A DNA stretch of 64,000 nucleotides, from contig CAVXBV010000007.1 of the NCBI GenBank assembly GCA_963760125.1, forward strand, positions 310,001 to 374,000, given 5' to 3'. Of this stretch, positions 7,509-15,125 are shown piece after piece. The DNA comes from RYN-111 sp963760125. Its GTDB lineage: Bacteria; Actinomycetota; Actinomycetes; Mycobacteriales; SCTD01. Numbering within the stretch: position 1 is the first letter of the stretch; each line of letters opens with the position of its first letter. A program made the position numbers and the translations under genes. The notes beneath the pieces are model-generated. The model saw only the letters and a program-made list of their open reading frames with translations, did not search any database and was not told the DNA's origin.

Positions 7509-7931
7509 ATGCAGATCGAGCCCGGGCTGACCCTCCTCGTCGGTGAGGACGGCTGCGGCGCGTCGGAGGTCCTGGCCGCGCTCCACGACCCGCCGCGTAC
7601 CGTGCTGCTCAGCCGTCCCCCGGGGAAGGAGTGGCGCGACCACGACGTCGCGACGCACGCGCTCGCCGTACCCCACCTGGTCGGGCGGGAGTACTGGACG
7701 CTGTCGGGCGGCGAGCGGCAGCGCGCCCGGCTCGGGACGGCGCTCGCGCACGACGGCGTGCTGCTGCTCGACGAGCCGTTCGGGTACCTCGACCGCACGG
7801 GGGTCGCGACGCTGCTGGCCGCGCTCATGGGACGGACGGCTGTCGTCGTGTGCACCTCCGACCCATCGGTAGTGGACGCCGCTGACCGCGTGCTGACCGT
7901 CGTTGGCGGCGCGGTCATCGACCGGACGTGA
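7509..7931 (+). CDS. Short ABC-type ATPase with degenerate Walker A
   Basis: The 140-residue protein is much shorter than a normal ABC ATPase (about 220-250). The Walker A position reads GEDGCGASE, without the invariant Lys. The signature LSGGERQRARLGTAL and Walker B VLLLDEP are intact. A leaderless start at 7509 is favoured by TAGGGT just upstream. Its stop overlaps the start of the MFS gene by 4 bases (GTGA), so the two are coupled. It may be a regulatory or non-hydrolysing remnant that works with the MFS protein, or a minimal CcmA-like ATPase that has lost function. The missing Lys and H-loop His (CTSDPS in that place) argue against normal ATP hydrolysis. Confidence 0.7.
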   Translation: MQIEPGLTLLVGEDGCGASEVLAALHDPPRTVLLSRPPGKEWRDHDVATHALAVPHLVGREYWTLSGGERQRARLGTALAHDGVLLLDEPFGYLDRTGVATLLAALMGRTAVVVCTSDPSVVDAADRVLTVVGGAVIDRT

Positions 7932-9133
7932 ACGTCCTCGAGAGGTACGCCGAGACGCTCCGACCCCCGGGCGCGGCAGGTGCGCTGGCAGCCAGTCTGG
8001 TGGGCAGGCTGTCTCTGGGGATGACCGGCCTCGCGCTGCTCATCATGGTCCGGGCCACCTCCGGCTCCTACGCCAGCGCCGGAATTGTCAGCGCGGCGTA
8101 CGCCGTGTCCCTGGGCATCGCCGCCCCCAGCAGGGCCCGAAGGGCCGACCGCCGCGGACCGGTCGGGGTGCTGCGGTTCTGCGGACTGACCCACCCGCTG
8201 GCGTTCGTGCTGCTCGTGGCGCTCGCCCACGAAGGTGCTGCCACACCCGTCCTGGCGCTGTCCGCGATCGTCGTCGGCGCCACCGTGGCGCCCCTTGGCT
8301 CGGTGATGCGGGCGCTGTGGGGCGATCTGCTGACCGGCCCGCAGCTCCTTGCGGCGTACTCGTTGGAGTCGGTCGTCGTGGAGCTGTGCTTCGTGGCCGG
8401 GCCGCTGCTCGTCGCGGTCCTGGCCGTCGTCGACCCGACCCTGCCGGCGCTCGTCAGTGGGGTGGTCGCGGGTGCGGGCGCCCTGCTGCTCGCGCTCAAC
8501 CCGGCGGTCGGACGCGTCGAGCCGCACCCGGGCCGGCACTCCAGCCTCGCGGGGCCGCTGGTGAGCCCGGCGGTGCGGGCGCTGCTGCTGACCTGGCTGT
8601 GCGTCGGTGCCGGGTTCGGTGCCATCGAGGTGGGCGTCCTCGCCTTTGTCGAGGAGCAGGGCAGCCGCCGGGCGATCGCCGGTGTCGTGCTGGGGGTCTG
8701 GAGCGTCGGCTCGATCCTTGGTGGCCTGGCGTACGGCGCGCGTCAGCCGACCCGGCCGCCCGCGCGGCAGCTCCCCGTGCTGGCAGGGCTGCTCGCTGCA
8801 GCCTCGTTCCTGCCTGTGCTGGCGACCGGATCGCTGAGCCTGTCGCTGCTGCTCCTGCTCGCCGGGACCGCCATCGCTCCCTACGCCGCCTGCTGCTCGG
8901 TGCTCATGGGGCAGGCAGCGCCACGGGGCACCACGACTGAGGCCTTCGCGTGGACGAGCAGCATGATCTTCGCCGGCGCCGCCCTGGGGACGGCGGGTGG
9001 TGGTGCGCTCGTCGAGGGTTACGGCGCCCGGTGGGCCTTCGTGCTCACGGCTGGGACAGGACTCCTTCTCGCCATGAGCACCCGGATCGCCCGGTCCGCG
9101 CTCCGGTCGGCTGAGGCGCCGGCGCTTCCTTGA
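7928..9133 (+). CDS. MFS transporter
   Basis: The 401-residue protein has about twelve hydrophobic segments over its whole length and few charged loops. A short basic stretch SRARRADRRG after TM2 corresponds to the MFS signature loop. The second half begins near residue 215 (RALLLTWLCVGAGFG). No substrate can be inferred. Its GTG start overlaps the stop of the degenerate ATPase gene by 4 bases, so translation is coupled. The two share the leaderless promoter at 7496. It ends 84 bases before the next gene. Confidence 0.82.
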   Translation: MNVLERYAETLRPPGAAGALAASLVGRLSLGMTGLALLIMVRATSGSYASAGIVSAAYAVSLGIAAPSRARRADRRGPVGVLRFCGLTHPLAFVLLVALAHEGAATPVLALSAIVVGATVAPLGSVMRALWGDLLTGPQLLAAYSLESVVVELCFVAGPLLVAVLAVVDPTLPALVSGVVAGAGALLLALNPAVGRVEPHPGRHSSLAGPLVSPAVRALLLTWLCVGAGFGAIEVGVLAFVEEQGSRRAIAGVVLGVWSVGSILGGLAYGARQPTRPPARQLPVLAGLLAAASFLPVLATGSLSLSLLLLLAGTAIAPYAACCSVLMGQAAPRGTTTEAFAWTSSMIFAGAALGTAGGGALVEGYGARWAFVLTAGTGLLLAMSTRIARSALRSAEAPALP

Positions 9134-9217
9134 CGGTTGTGTGACGACGTGCCCGCGCAGCAGGAACGCCGGGGTACCAGGTCGAAGAGTGTGGCCATCC
9201 CAGTCCTGGAGGACATC

Positions 9218-9694
9218 ATGCGCAAGGCCCTGCCGCTCGCCCTGATCACCGTTGTCGCCGCTGCCGGTGTCGCCACCCCGGCTCTCGCTGCGAAGCCCAA
9301 GCCCAAGCCGATCACGGAGTCGTACGCCGTCACCGGTGCTCCGGTGCCGTTGCCGCTGGTGGGCGGTACGCCCGTCGAGGACGAGTCCAGCTGCATGAAC
9401 CCGGACCTCGAGGGTGTCAGCACGACCACCCGGACCATCAAGCCGACCGGCGCGGGAAGCCTTCAGGTGGAGCTCACCGGTTTCTCGGGTGACTGGGACA
9501 TCACGGTGATGGACGGCAACGGTGACGTGGTGACCATCGGCGACGGCACCACGACCGGTGGCGGCGCGCCCGCCACGGCGGGCGTCGACACGGCCACGGC
9601 AACCTTCAAGAAGGCGTCGGAGATCCGCATCGCGGTCTGCAACTTCGCGGGCTCGCCCAGTGCCAAGGTGCGGTACACCTACACCTACAAGTGA
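9218..9694 (+). CDS. Secreted protein of unknown function
   Basis: The 158-residue protein begins with a Sec signal peptide (MRKALPLALITVVAAAGVATPALA, cleavage near residue 25), then KPKPKP and a small beta-rich domain. It has two cysteines about 100 residues apart (SSCMNPD and IAVCNFAG) that could form a disulfide. The pattern of a short jellyroll-like domain with VELTGFSGDWDITVMDGNGD resembles pre-peptidase C-terminal (PPC-like) modules, but I do not recognise a family with confidence. ATG 9218 is preceded by GGAGGA 7 bases upstream, so it is preferred over the in-frame codon at 9137. Confidence 0.75.
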   Translation: MRKALPLALITVVAAAGVATPALAAKPKPKPITESYAVTGAPVPLPLVGGTPVEDESSCMNPDLEGVSTTTRTIKPTGAGSLQVELTGFSGDWDITVMDGNGDVVTIGDGTTTGGGAPATAGVDTATATFKKASEIRIAVCNFAGSPSAKVRYTYTYK

Positions 9695-9821
9695 GCCACG
9701 AGCACGGTGGCGGGTCACCGTCCGTCACCTGACGTCACGGTGTGAAGTAGTCGCGCCGTGAGGCTTTTGCTGGCTGCGTGACCGGCGTACGCTCCGCCAC
9801 GTCGGCCTGGAGGAGCACCAC

Positions 9822-11432
9822 ATGGCGCGTCGTCGTTCCACCCGCGTTGCTGCGCTCTCGTTGTCCCTGCCTCTCGCACTGAGCATCGCCGGCGTCGCGG
9901 TCGGGGCGGGCGGTGCCGCGTCGGACAGCCAGGCCAACCGACCTCAGGTCGCTGGGGGCCAGGTGAGTGACACGGTGCCGTTCCCCACGAACAAGCAGAA
10001 CGAGCCCACCATCGCGCGTAACCCCCTCACCGGACGGTTCATCGCGGGCTCCAACGACGAGCAACGACAGCCACCGTGCGGTCCAGGTCCCTACCGCGGT
10101 TCGTCGGCGCCGGCCAATGACTGCTCCTTCTTCCCGAACGTCGGGACGACGCCGGTCTACACCTCGCCCGACGGCCTGGTGTGGACCAACCGGGGGATGC
10201 TTCCTGGCTTCACCGACACCGACCCTGCTGCCACCTTCGTGTCGGACGGCGACCCCGTCGTGGTGTTCGGCCCGACCTACCAGGGGGGCGGCCGCTTCTC
10301 CCGGGCGTCCAACACCGCCTACTACGCCAGCCTCGCGTCGTACGCCACGGGCAAGCAGAACGGCAACCAGGTCCCTGAGCTCATCACCGTCTCCCGCTCG
10401 GGCGACGATGGCGAGCACTGGAGCGCACCCGTGGTCGCCGCCGACGGGCACGGCAAGCTCTTCAACGACAAGGAGTCGGTGTGGGCGGACAACAACCCCG
10501 CTTCGCCGTACTTCGGCCGGGTGTACGTCTCGTGGACCCAGTTCCGCAGCAGCAGCGCCGAGCCGATCCGCCTGACGTGGAGCGCTGACGGCGGCCAGAA
10601 CTGGTCGAACCCGACGCAGCTGTCACCCGCCTACAACAGCGGCAACAAGGGCGGCCGTCAGGGGTCCACGATCCGCACCGGACCGGACGGAGCCGTCTAC
10701 GTCGCCTGGGAGGACAGCGACAAGGACGGCAGCGTCCAGGTCGTGGCGGTCTCCTACGACGGCGCCAAGAGCTTCAGCAAGCCGTTCGCGGTCGGCCGGG
10801 TCGTGGACATCACCGATCCCATCGGGGGCTCGAACTTCCGGACCAACTCCTTCCCGTCCCTGGCGGTGTCCCAGCGGGCGGTGAACGGCCGCTACCCGCT
10901 GTACGTGGCCTACACCAGCCGTGCGGGATCGGGACCGGGCGAGGCGATCGTGCGGCAGGCCAGCAGCAGCGCCCTGAGCACCTGGACCGGGCAGGTCGTG
11001 TCGCGTCCCGCGGACGGTTACGCGTTCTACCCCGCCATGGACGCTGCCCCCAACGGGCGCGTCGACGTGGCGTGGCAGGCGCAGACAGCGACGAACGCCA
11101 GCGACTTCGGTACGGGCAACGCCACCATCCGCAGCTGGTACGCCTCGTCCTCGGACGGGTCGACCTTCACCGCTCCGGTGCGGATCGACTCAGCCGCGTC
11201 GAACGACCCCGCCGCGAGCGCGCAGAACAACCTGGCCCGGCAGTTCTTCGGGGACTACAACACCCTGGTCAGTACGGCGTCCGCGGCGTTCTTCATCTAC
11301 ACGGACGCCCGCAACGGCACGGGGTGCGCCTCGGTCGACGCCTACCAGCACGACCTGAGCACGCCGAAGCCCGCACCGTGCTCGTCGACGTTCGGTGACA
11401 CCGACATCTACGTCAGCCGGGTCACGCCCTGA
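9822..11432 (+). CDS. Secreted sialidase-like BNR/Asp-box protein
   Basis: The 536-residue protein has a signal peptide (residues 1-33, ending near GAGGAASD) and a beta-propeller made of BNR/Asp-box blades: SRSGDDGEHWS, SADGGQNWSN and VSYDGAKSFS. NEPTIARNPLTGRFIAG near the N-terminus is typical of exo-alpha-sialidase-like proteins. A defined arginine triad cannot be placed by eye, so it may be a non-enzymatic propeller. It probably acts outside the cell on glycans or as a binding protein. GGAGGAG lies about 7 bases before ATG 9822. It is convergent with the YceH-methyltransferase gene, with 21 bases between stops. Confidence 0.78.
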   Translation: MARRRSTRVAALSLSLPLALSIAGVAVGAGGAASDSQANRPQVAGGQVSDTVPFPTNKQNEPTIARNPLTGRFIAGSNDEQRQPPCGPGPYRGSSAPANDCSFFPNVGTTPVYTSPDGLVWTNRGMLPGFTDTDPAATFVSDGDPVVVFGPTYQGGGRFSRASNTAYYASLASYATGKQNGNQVPELITVSRSGDDGEHWSAPVVAADGHGKLFNDKESVWADNNPASPYFGRVYVSWTQFRSSSAEPIRLTWSADGGQNWSNPTQLSPAYNSGNKGGRQGSTIRTGPDGAVYVAWEDSDKDGSVQVVAVSYDGAKSFSKPFAVGRVVDITDPIGGSNFRTNSFPSLAVSQRAVNGRYPLYVAYTSRAGSGPGEAIVRQASSSALSTWTGQVVSRPADGYAFYPAMDAAPNGRVDVAWQAQTATNASDFGTGNATIRSWYASSSDGSTFTAPVRIDSAASNDPAASAQNNLARQFFGDYNTLVSTASAAFFIYTDARNGTGCASVDAYQHDLSTPKPAPCSSTFGDTDIYVSRVTP

Positions 11433-11453
11433 CGGAGCGGGCGACCGCCTGAC

Positions 11454-12611
11454 TCAGCCCGCGCGGGCCACGACGAACAACCGCTCAGTCGTCTCGTCGC
11501 GATGAGGTCCGCGCTGGTACCAGGTCACGTCAGTCAACCCCGCCCGGCGTACGGCGGTCAGCACGGCCTCTCGCTCGTGGCGCACGAACGTGAGGCCGAT
11601 GTCATGGCCCATCCACTCGGTGACCCGTCGTGTGCCGCCGCCGGTCTGCAGCGCGAGCACCAGCGTCCCGTCGTCGGCGAGGGGACGAACGAGGGCGGCC
11701 ACAGCCTCGTCCAGCTCGTCCGGGGCGAGGTGGATGAGGGAGTACCACGCCAGAACCGCTGACCAGCCGGGCGCGGTCGTGGGGCGGATCAGCTGGCGCA
11801 GGTCGCCGACGCGGTAGTCACCGTCGGGGAAGCGAGCGCGCGCCTGCTCGACCATCTCCGGCGTCAGGTCCACCCCGGTCGCCTGCACCCCCTCTGCGGC
11901 GAGGAACGCGGTCACATGCCCAGGGCCGCAGCCCACCTCGACCACCGGACCGGTCGCGGCCTGCGCGACCTCGCCCAACAGCCACCTCTCGAAGGGCATC
12001 GAGGGCAGCTCATCGGCCAGTGCGGTCGCGTAGTCCTGCGCCACTTTGCCGTAGGAGCCGGTGACCTCCTCGTCGCGGAGCTCCACCGTGATCGCGACCT
12101 CGGGCGCTGGGGGCGGAGCAACGGCACCGAGCAGATGCGTCCAGCGGGGGTCGCGCTCGCCCGGCCGTCGCTCCAGCTCGGCGACCAGACCGCGACCAGC
12201 CATCCTGTCGAGCACCTGCTCGACGACCGAACGCTCGGCGAAGGCGTGCATCCGCTCCGTGCGGCTCCTCAGCTCTCCGGGTGCCTGCTCCCCACGCAGG
12301 AGCAGGACAGTGAGCAGGGCCCGCTGGTCATCGGGGAGCTCGACCTCGTCGGTGAGGCGCTGGTGGTACTTCAGGGTGCGCCGGCCCTTGTCGGCCCACA
12401 CCACCCGGATCAGCTCGCGCTCGCGCAGCCGACGAGCGATGGCCTCGACCGTCGGCTCGTCCCAGTCGACGACCGGCTCGCGGCTGCTCGACTGGTTGCA
12501 GGCGGTGCGGAGGGCATTCAGGGACAGGGGATAGCTGTCGGGCACGGTCACCTGCTTCTCCAGCAGGCAGCCAAGGACGCGCTGCTCCTGCGCGTCCAGG
12601 ACTGGGAGCAT
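11454..12611 (-). CDS. YceH (DUF480)-like domain fused to a SAM methyltransferase
   Basis: The 385-residue protein starts at ATG 12611, matching the canonical YceH start LDAQEQRVLGCLLEKQ. Residues 1-175 are the double winged-helix DUF480/YceH domain (TVPDSYPLSLNALRTACNQSS, WTHLLG). Residues about 195-385 are a class I SAM-dependent methyltransferase with VVEVGCGPGHVTAFLA, GVDLTPEMV and DYRVGDL. The start overlaps the parC stop by one base (TGATG), so translation is coupled to topoisomerase IV subunit A. The fusion suggests a nucleic-acid or regulator-linked methylation, but the target is unknown. Longer in-frame starts upstream lie inside parC and are unlikely. Confidence 0.85.
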   Translation of the reverse strand: MLPVLDAQEQRVLGCLLEKQVTVPDSYPLSLNALRTACNQSSSREPVVDWDEPTVEAIARRLRERELIRVVWADKGRRTLKYHQRLTDEVELPDDQRALLTVLLLRGEQAPGELRSRTERMHAFAERSVVEQVLDRMAGRGLVAELERRPGERDPRWTHLLGAVAPPPAPEVAITVELRDEEVTGSYGKVAQDYATALADELPSMPFERWLLGEVAQAATGPVVEVGCGPGHVTAFLAAEGVQATGVDLTPEMVEQARARFPDGDYRVGDLRQLIRPTTAPGWSAVLAWYSLIHLAPDELDEAVAALVRPLADDGTLVLALQTGGGTRRVTEWMGHDIGLTFVRHEREAVLTAVRRAGLTDVTWYQRGPHRDETTERLFVVARAG

Positions 12612-15106
12612 CAGCTGTGGGACTGACCGACTGCGGCGACCGGCTTCTCGCACGGCGTCCCCGAGCCGTCGCGCTTGCCCACGGCCGGAGGGAGCTCGGC
12701 GGGATCGCCGTTCGCGGCGGCGGCCCAGGGGCTCGTGCCGGCCCAGCCGAGCACGAGGATGGCCTCGCCCGACAGCAGTCGTTGGCACCGCACCCCGCCG
12801 GTCGCGCGGCCCTTGCGGGGGTACTCGCTCAGCGGCGTCACCTTCACGCTGGAGGCGACTCCGGGTCCCTTGCCGCGGCCCTCGGCGGGCAGGCCGCCGG
12901 TCGTCACGACCACCGGTTCCTCGAACAGCGTGTCGCCGCCCGACAGGGAGACGGCGCTGAAGCCGACGAGGAACGCGCCGGCGTCCAGCTTCATCCCGGC
13001 CATGCCGCCGGCGGCACGGCCCTGGGGACGGACCAGCTCGGCGGGGAAGCGCAGCAGGTCGCCGGTGCTGGCGAACAGCACCAGCTCCTCCTGGCCGTCG
13101 ACCAGCTCGACGGCGGAGACCACCTCATCGCCGTCCTTGAGCCCGATGACCTCGACGGTGTCGCTGCGGGCCGGCCAGGCCTCAGCAGCGACGCGCTTCA
13201 CCACGCCCTGCTTCGTGGCGAGGGCCAGGCCGGGCCCGTCCTCGCGGATCGCGGCGATGCCCACGACCCGCTCGTGGCGGTCCAGCGGCACGAACTCGGC
13301 GGCGCTGGCCCCGCCGCGCAGCGAGATCGCACCGGTCGTCACCGCCGGGATCTCGGGGATGTTCAGCACGTCGATGCGCACGAACTTCCCCGCGCTGGTG
13401 AGCACGCCGACGTACCCCCGCGTCGTGGTGCGGGCGGCGGCCACGATGACGTCGTGGCGGTGGCGCCTGCCCCCGGCCTGCTGCTCGCCCTCGTGGAGGG
13501 GCGTGCGGGCGAGCAACCCGGTGCTCGACAGCAGCACGTCGCACGGGGCGTCCGCGACCTCGAGGTCGCTGGCCTTGCGGGTGACCAGGGCCTTCAGGTC
13601 CCCGCCCACCAGGACGGTGCGCCGAGGCGTCCCGTGCTCGTCGGCGACCGCCGCGAGCTCGTCGGCGATGACCCGCTTGAGCACCTCGGGGTCGTTGAGG
13701 ATCTCCAGCAGCCCGGCGATGGTGGTGCGCAGCTCAGCGAGCTCCGCCTCGAGCTTCTCGACCTCGAGTCCGACCAGGCGCCGGAGCTGCATGTCCAGGA
13801 CGTAACCGGCCTGGATGTCGGTGAAGCCGAACCGGTCGATCAGCGCGACGCGCGCGACGGCGACGTCCGGAGACGACCGGATGATACGGACGACCTCGTC
13901 GATGTTGGCCAGGGCGAGCAGCAAGCCCTCGACCAGGTGGGCGCGCTCCTCCGCCTTCCGCAGCCGGTACCGCGACCGTCGGGTCACGACCTCGGCGCGG
14001 TGGGTGAGGAAGACCTGCAGCAGCTCCTTGAGGCCGAGCGTGCGCGGCTGTCCGTCGACCAGGGCGAGGTTGTTGATGCCGAAGGACTCCTCGAGGGGCG
14101 TCAGGCGGTACAGCTCTCCCAGCACCGCCTGCGGGTTGAAGCCGGCCTTGATCTCGAAGACGAGCTCCGTGCCGCGCGAGCGGTCAGTGAGGTCCTTGAC
14201 GTCCGCGATGCCCTGCAGCTTCTTGCCGTTGACGAGCTCCTTGACCTTGGCGATGACGCGCTCCGCGCCCACGCCGTACGGCAGCTCGGTCACGGTCACC
14301 GCGGACTTGCCGCGGGGGAGCGGTCCGACCTCGGCGGTGGCCCGCATGCGGACCACGCCGCGGCCGGTCTCGTAGGCCTGACGGACCTCCTCCATGCCCA
14401 GCAGCTGACCGCCGGTCGGGAGGTCGGGGCCGGGGACGTGCCGCATGAGCTCGTCCAGATCGGCATCGGGGTTGTCCAGCAGCACCTGCGCCGCGTCGAC
14501 GACCTCGACCAGGTTGTGCGGGATCATGTTCGTCGCCATGCCGACGGCGATGCCGGCCGTCCCGTTGACGAGCAGGTTGGGGTACGCCGCAGGCAGCACG
14601 CTCGGTTGCTGCTCGGAGCCGTCGTAGTTCGGCTCGAAGTCGACGGTCTCCTCGCCGAGGCCCTCGACCAGCGTCATCGCCGCGGTGCTCAACCGCGCTT
14701 CGGTGTACCTGGCCGCGGCCGGAGAATCGTCAGGAGACCCAAAGTTTCCGTGGCCGTCGATCAGCGGGACGCGCATGGAGAACGGCTGCGCGAGGCGGAC
14801 CAGGGCGTCGTAGATGGCCATGTCGCCGTGCGGGTGGTACTTGCCCATCGTGGAGCCGACCACGCGGGCGCTCTTCACGTGCGCCCGGTCGGGACGGATC
14901 CCCTCGTCGTACATCGAGTAGAGGATCCGGCGGTGCACAGGCTTGAGCCCGTCGCGCGCATCAGGTAGGGCGCGGCTGTAGATGACGGAGTAGGAGTACT
15001 CGAGATAGCTGGACTCGATCTCGCCGACGACGTCGGTGTCGATGATCGTCCCGTCGCCCTCGAACGGCGGGATCTCCTTGTTCGTCAGGCGCTTCTTGGC
15101 GGCCAT
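12611..15106 (-). CDS. parC: DNA topoisomerase IV subunit A
   Basis: The 831-residue protein is the breakage-rejoining subunit of a type IIA topoisomerase. It shows YSYSVIYSRALPDARDGLKP, the QRDR region HPHGDMAIYDALVRLAQ, GNFGSPDDSPAAARYTEARL with the active-site Tyr, and a C-terminal beta-pinwheel domain. The GyrA box of canonical gyrase is not evident. Together with its pairing to a ParE-type subunit just upstream, that favours topoisomerase IV, the decatenase. A gyrase A paralogue remains possible. It starts at ATG 15106, 19 bases after the parE stop, and overlaps the YceH-methyltransferase gene by one base. All three form one minus-strand operon. Confidence 0.9.
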   Translation of the reverse strand: MAAKKRLTNKEIPPFEGDGTIIDTDVVGEIESSYLEYSYSVIYSRALPDARDGLKPVHRRILYSMYDEGIRPDRAHVKSARVVGSTMGKYHPHGDMAIYDALVRLAQPFSMRVPLIDGHGNFGSPDDSPAAARYTEARLSTAAMTLVEGLGEETVDFEPNYDGSEQQPSVLPAAYPNLLVNGTAGIAVGMATNMIPHNLVEVVDAAQVLLDNPDADLDELMRHVPGPDLPTGGQLLGMEEVRQAYETGRGVVRMRATAEVGPLPRGKSAVTVTELPYGVGAERVIAKVKELVNGKKLQGIADVKDLTDRSRGTELVFEIKAGFNPQAVLGELYRLTPLEESFGINNLALVDGQPRTLGLKELLQVFLTHRAEVVTRRSRYRLRKAEERAHLVEGLLLALANIDEVVRIIRSSPDVAVARVALIDRFGFTDIQAGYVLDMQLRRLVGLEVEKLEAELAELRTTIAGLLEILNDPEVLKRVIADELAAVADEHGTPRRTVLVGGDLKALVTRKASDLEVADAPCDVLLSSTGLLARTPLHEGEQQAGGRRHRHDVIVAAARTTTRGYVGVLTSAGKFVRIDVLNIPEIPAVTTGAISLRGGASAAEFVPLDRHERVVGIAAIREDGPGLALATKQGVVKRVAAEAWPARSDTVEVIGLKDGDEVVSAVELVDGQEELVLFASTGDLLRFPAELVRPQGRAAGGMAGMKLDAGAFLVGFSAVSLSGGDTLFEEPVVVTTGGLPAEGRGKGPGVASSVKVTPLSEYPRKGRATGGVRCQRLLSGEAILVLGWAGTSPWAAAANGDPAELPPAVGKRDGSGTPCEKPVAAVGQSHS

Positions 15107-15125
15107 GGTGGGGCGGTCCTCGTTC

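Noticed and set aside
6836..9718. 960-codon minus-strand open frame covering several genes
   Set aside because: Only the last 199 codons (DedA) have family features. The rest is antisense to the ATPase, MFS and secreted-protein genes, a common effect of very high GC.
12617..14968. 783-codon plus-strand open frame
   Set aside because: Antisense shadow of parC; low-complexity composition rich in Gly, Arg, His and Val and no recognisable domain.
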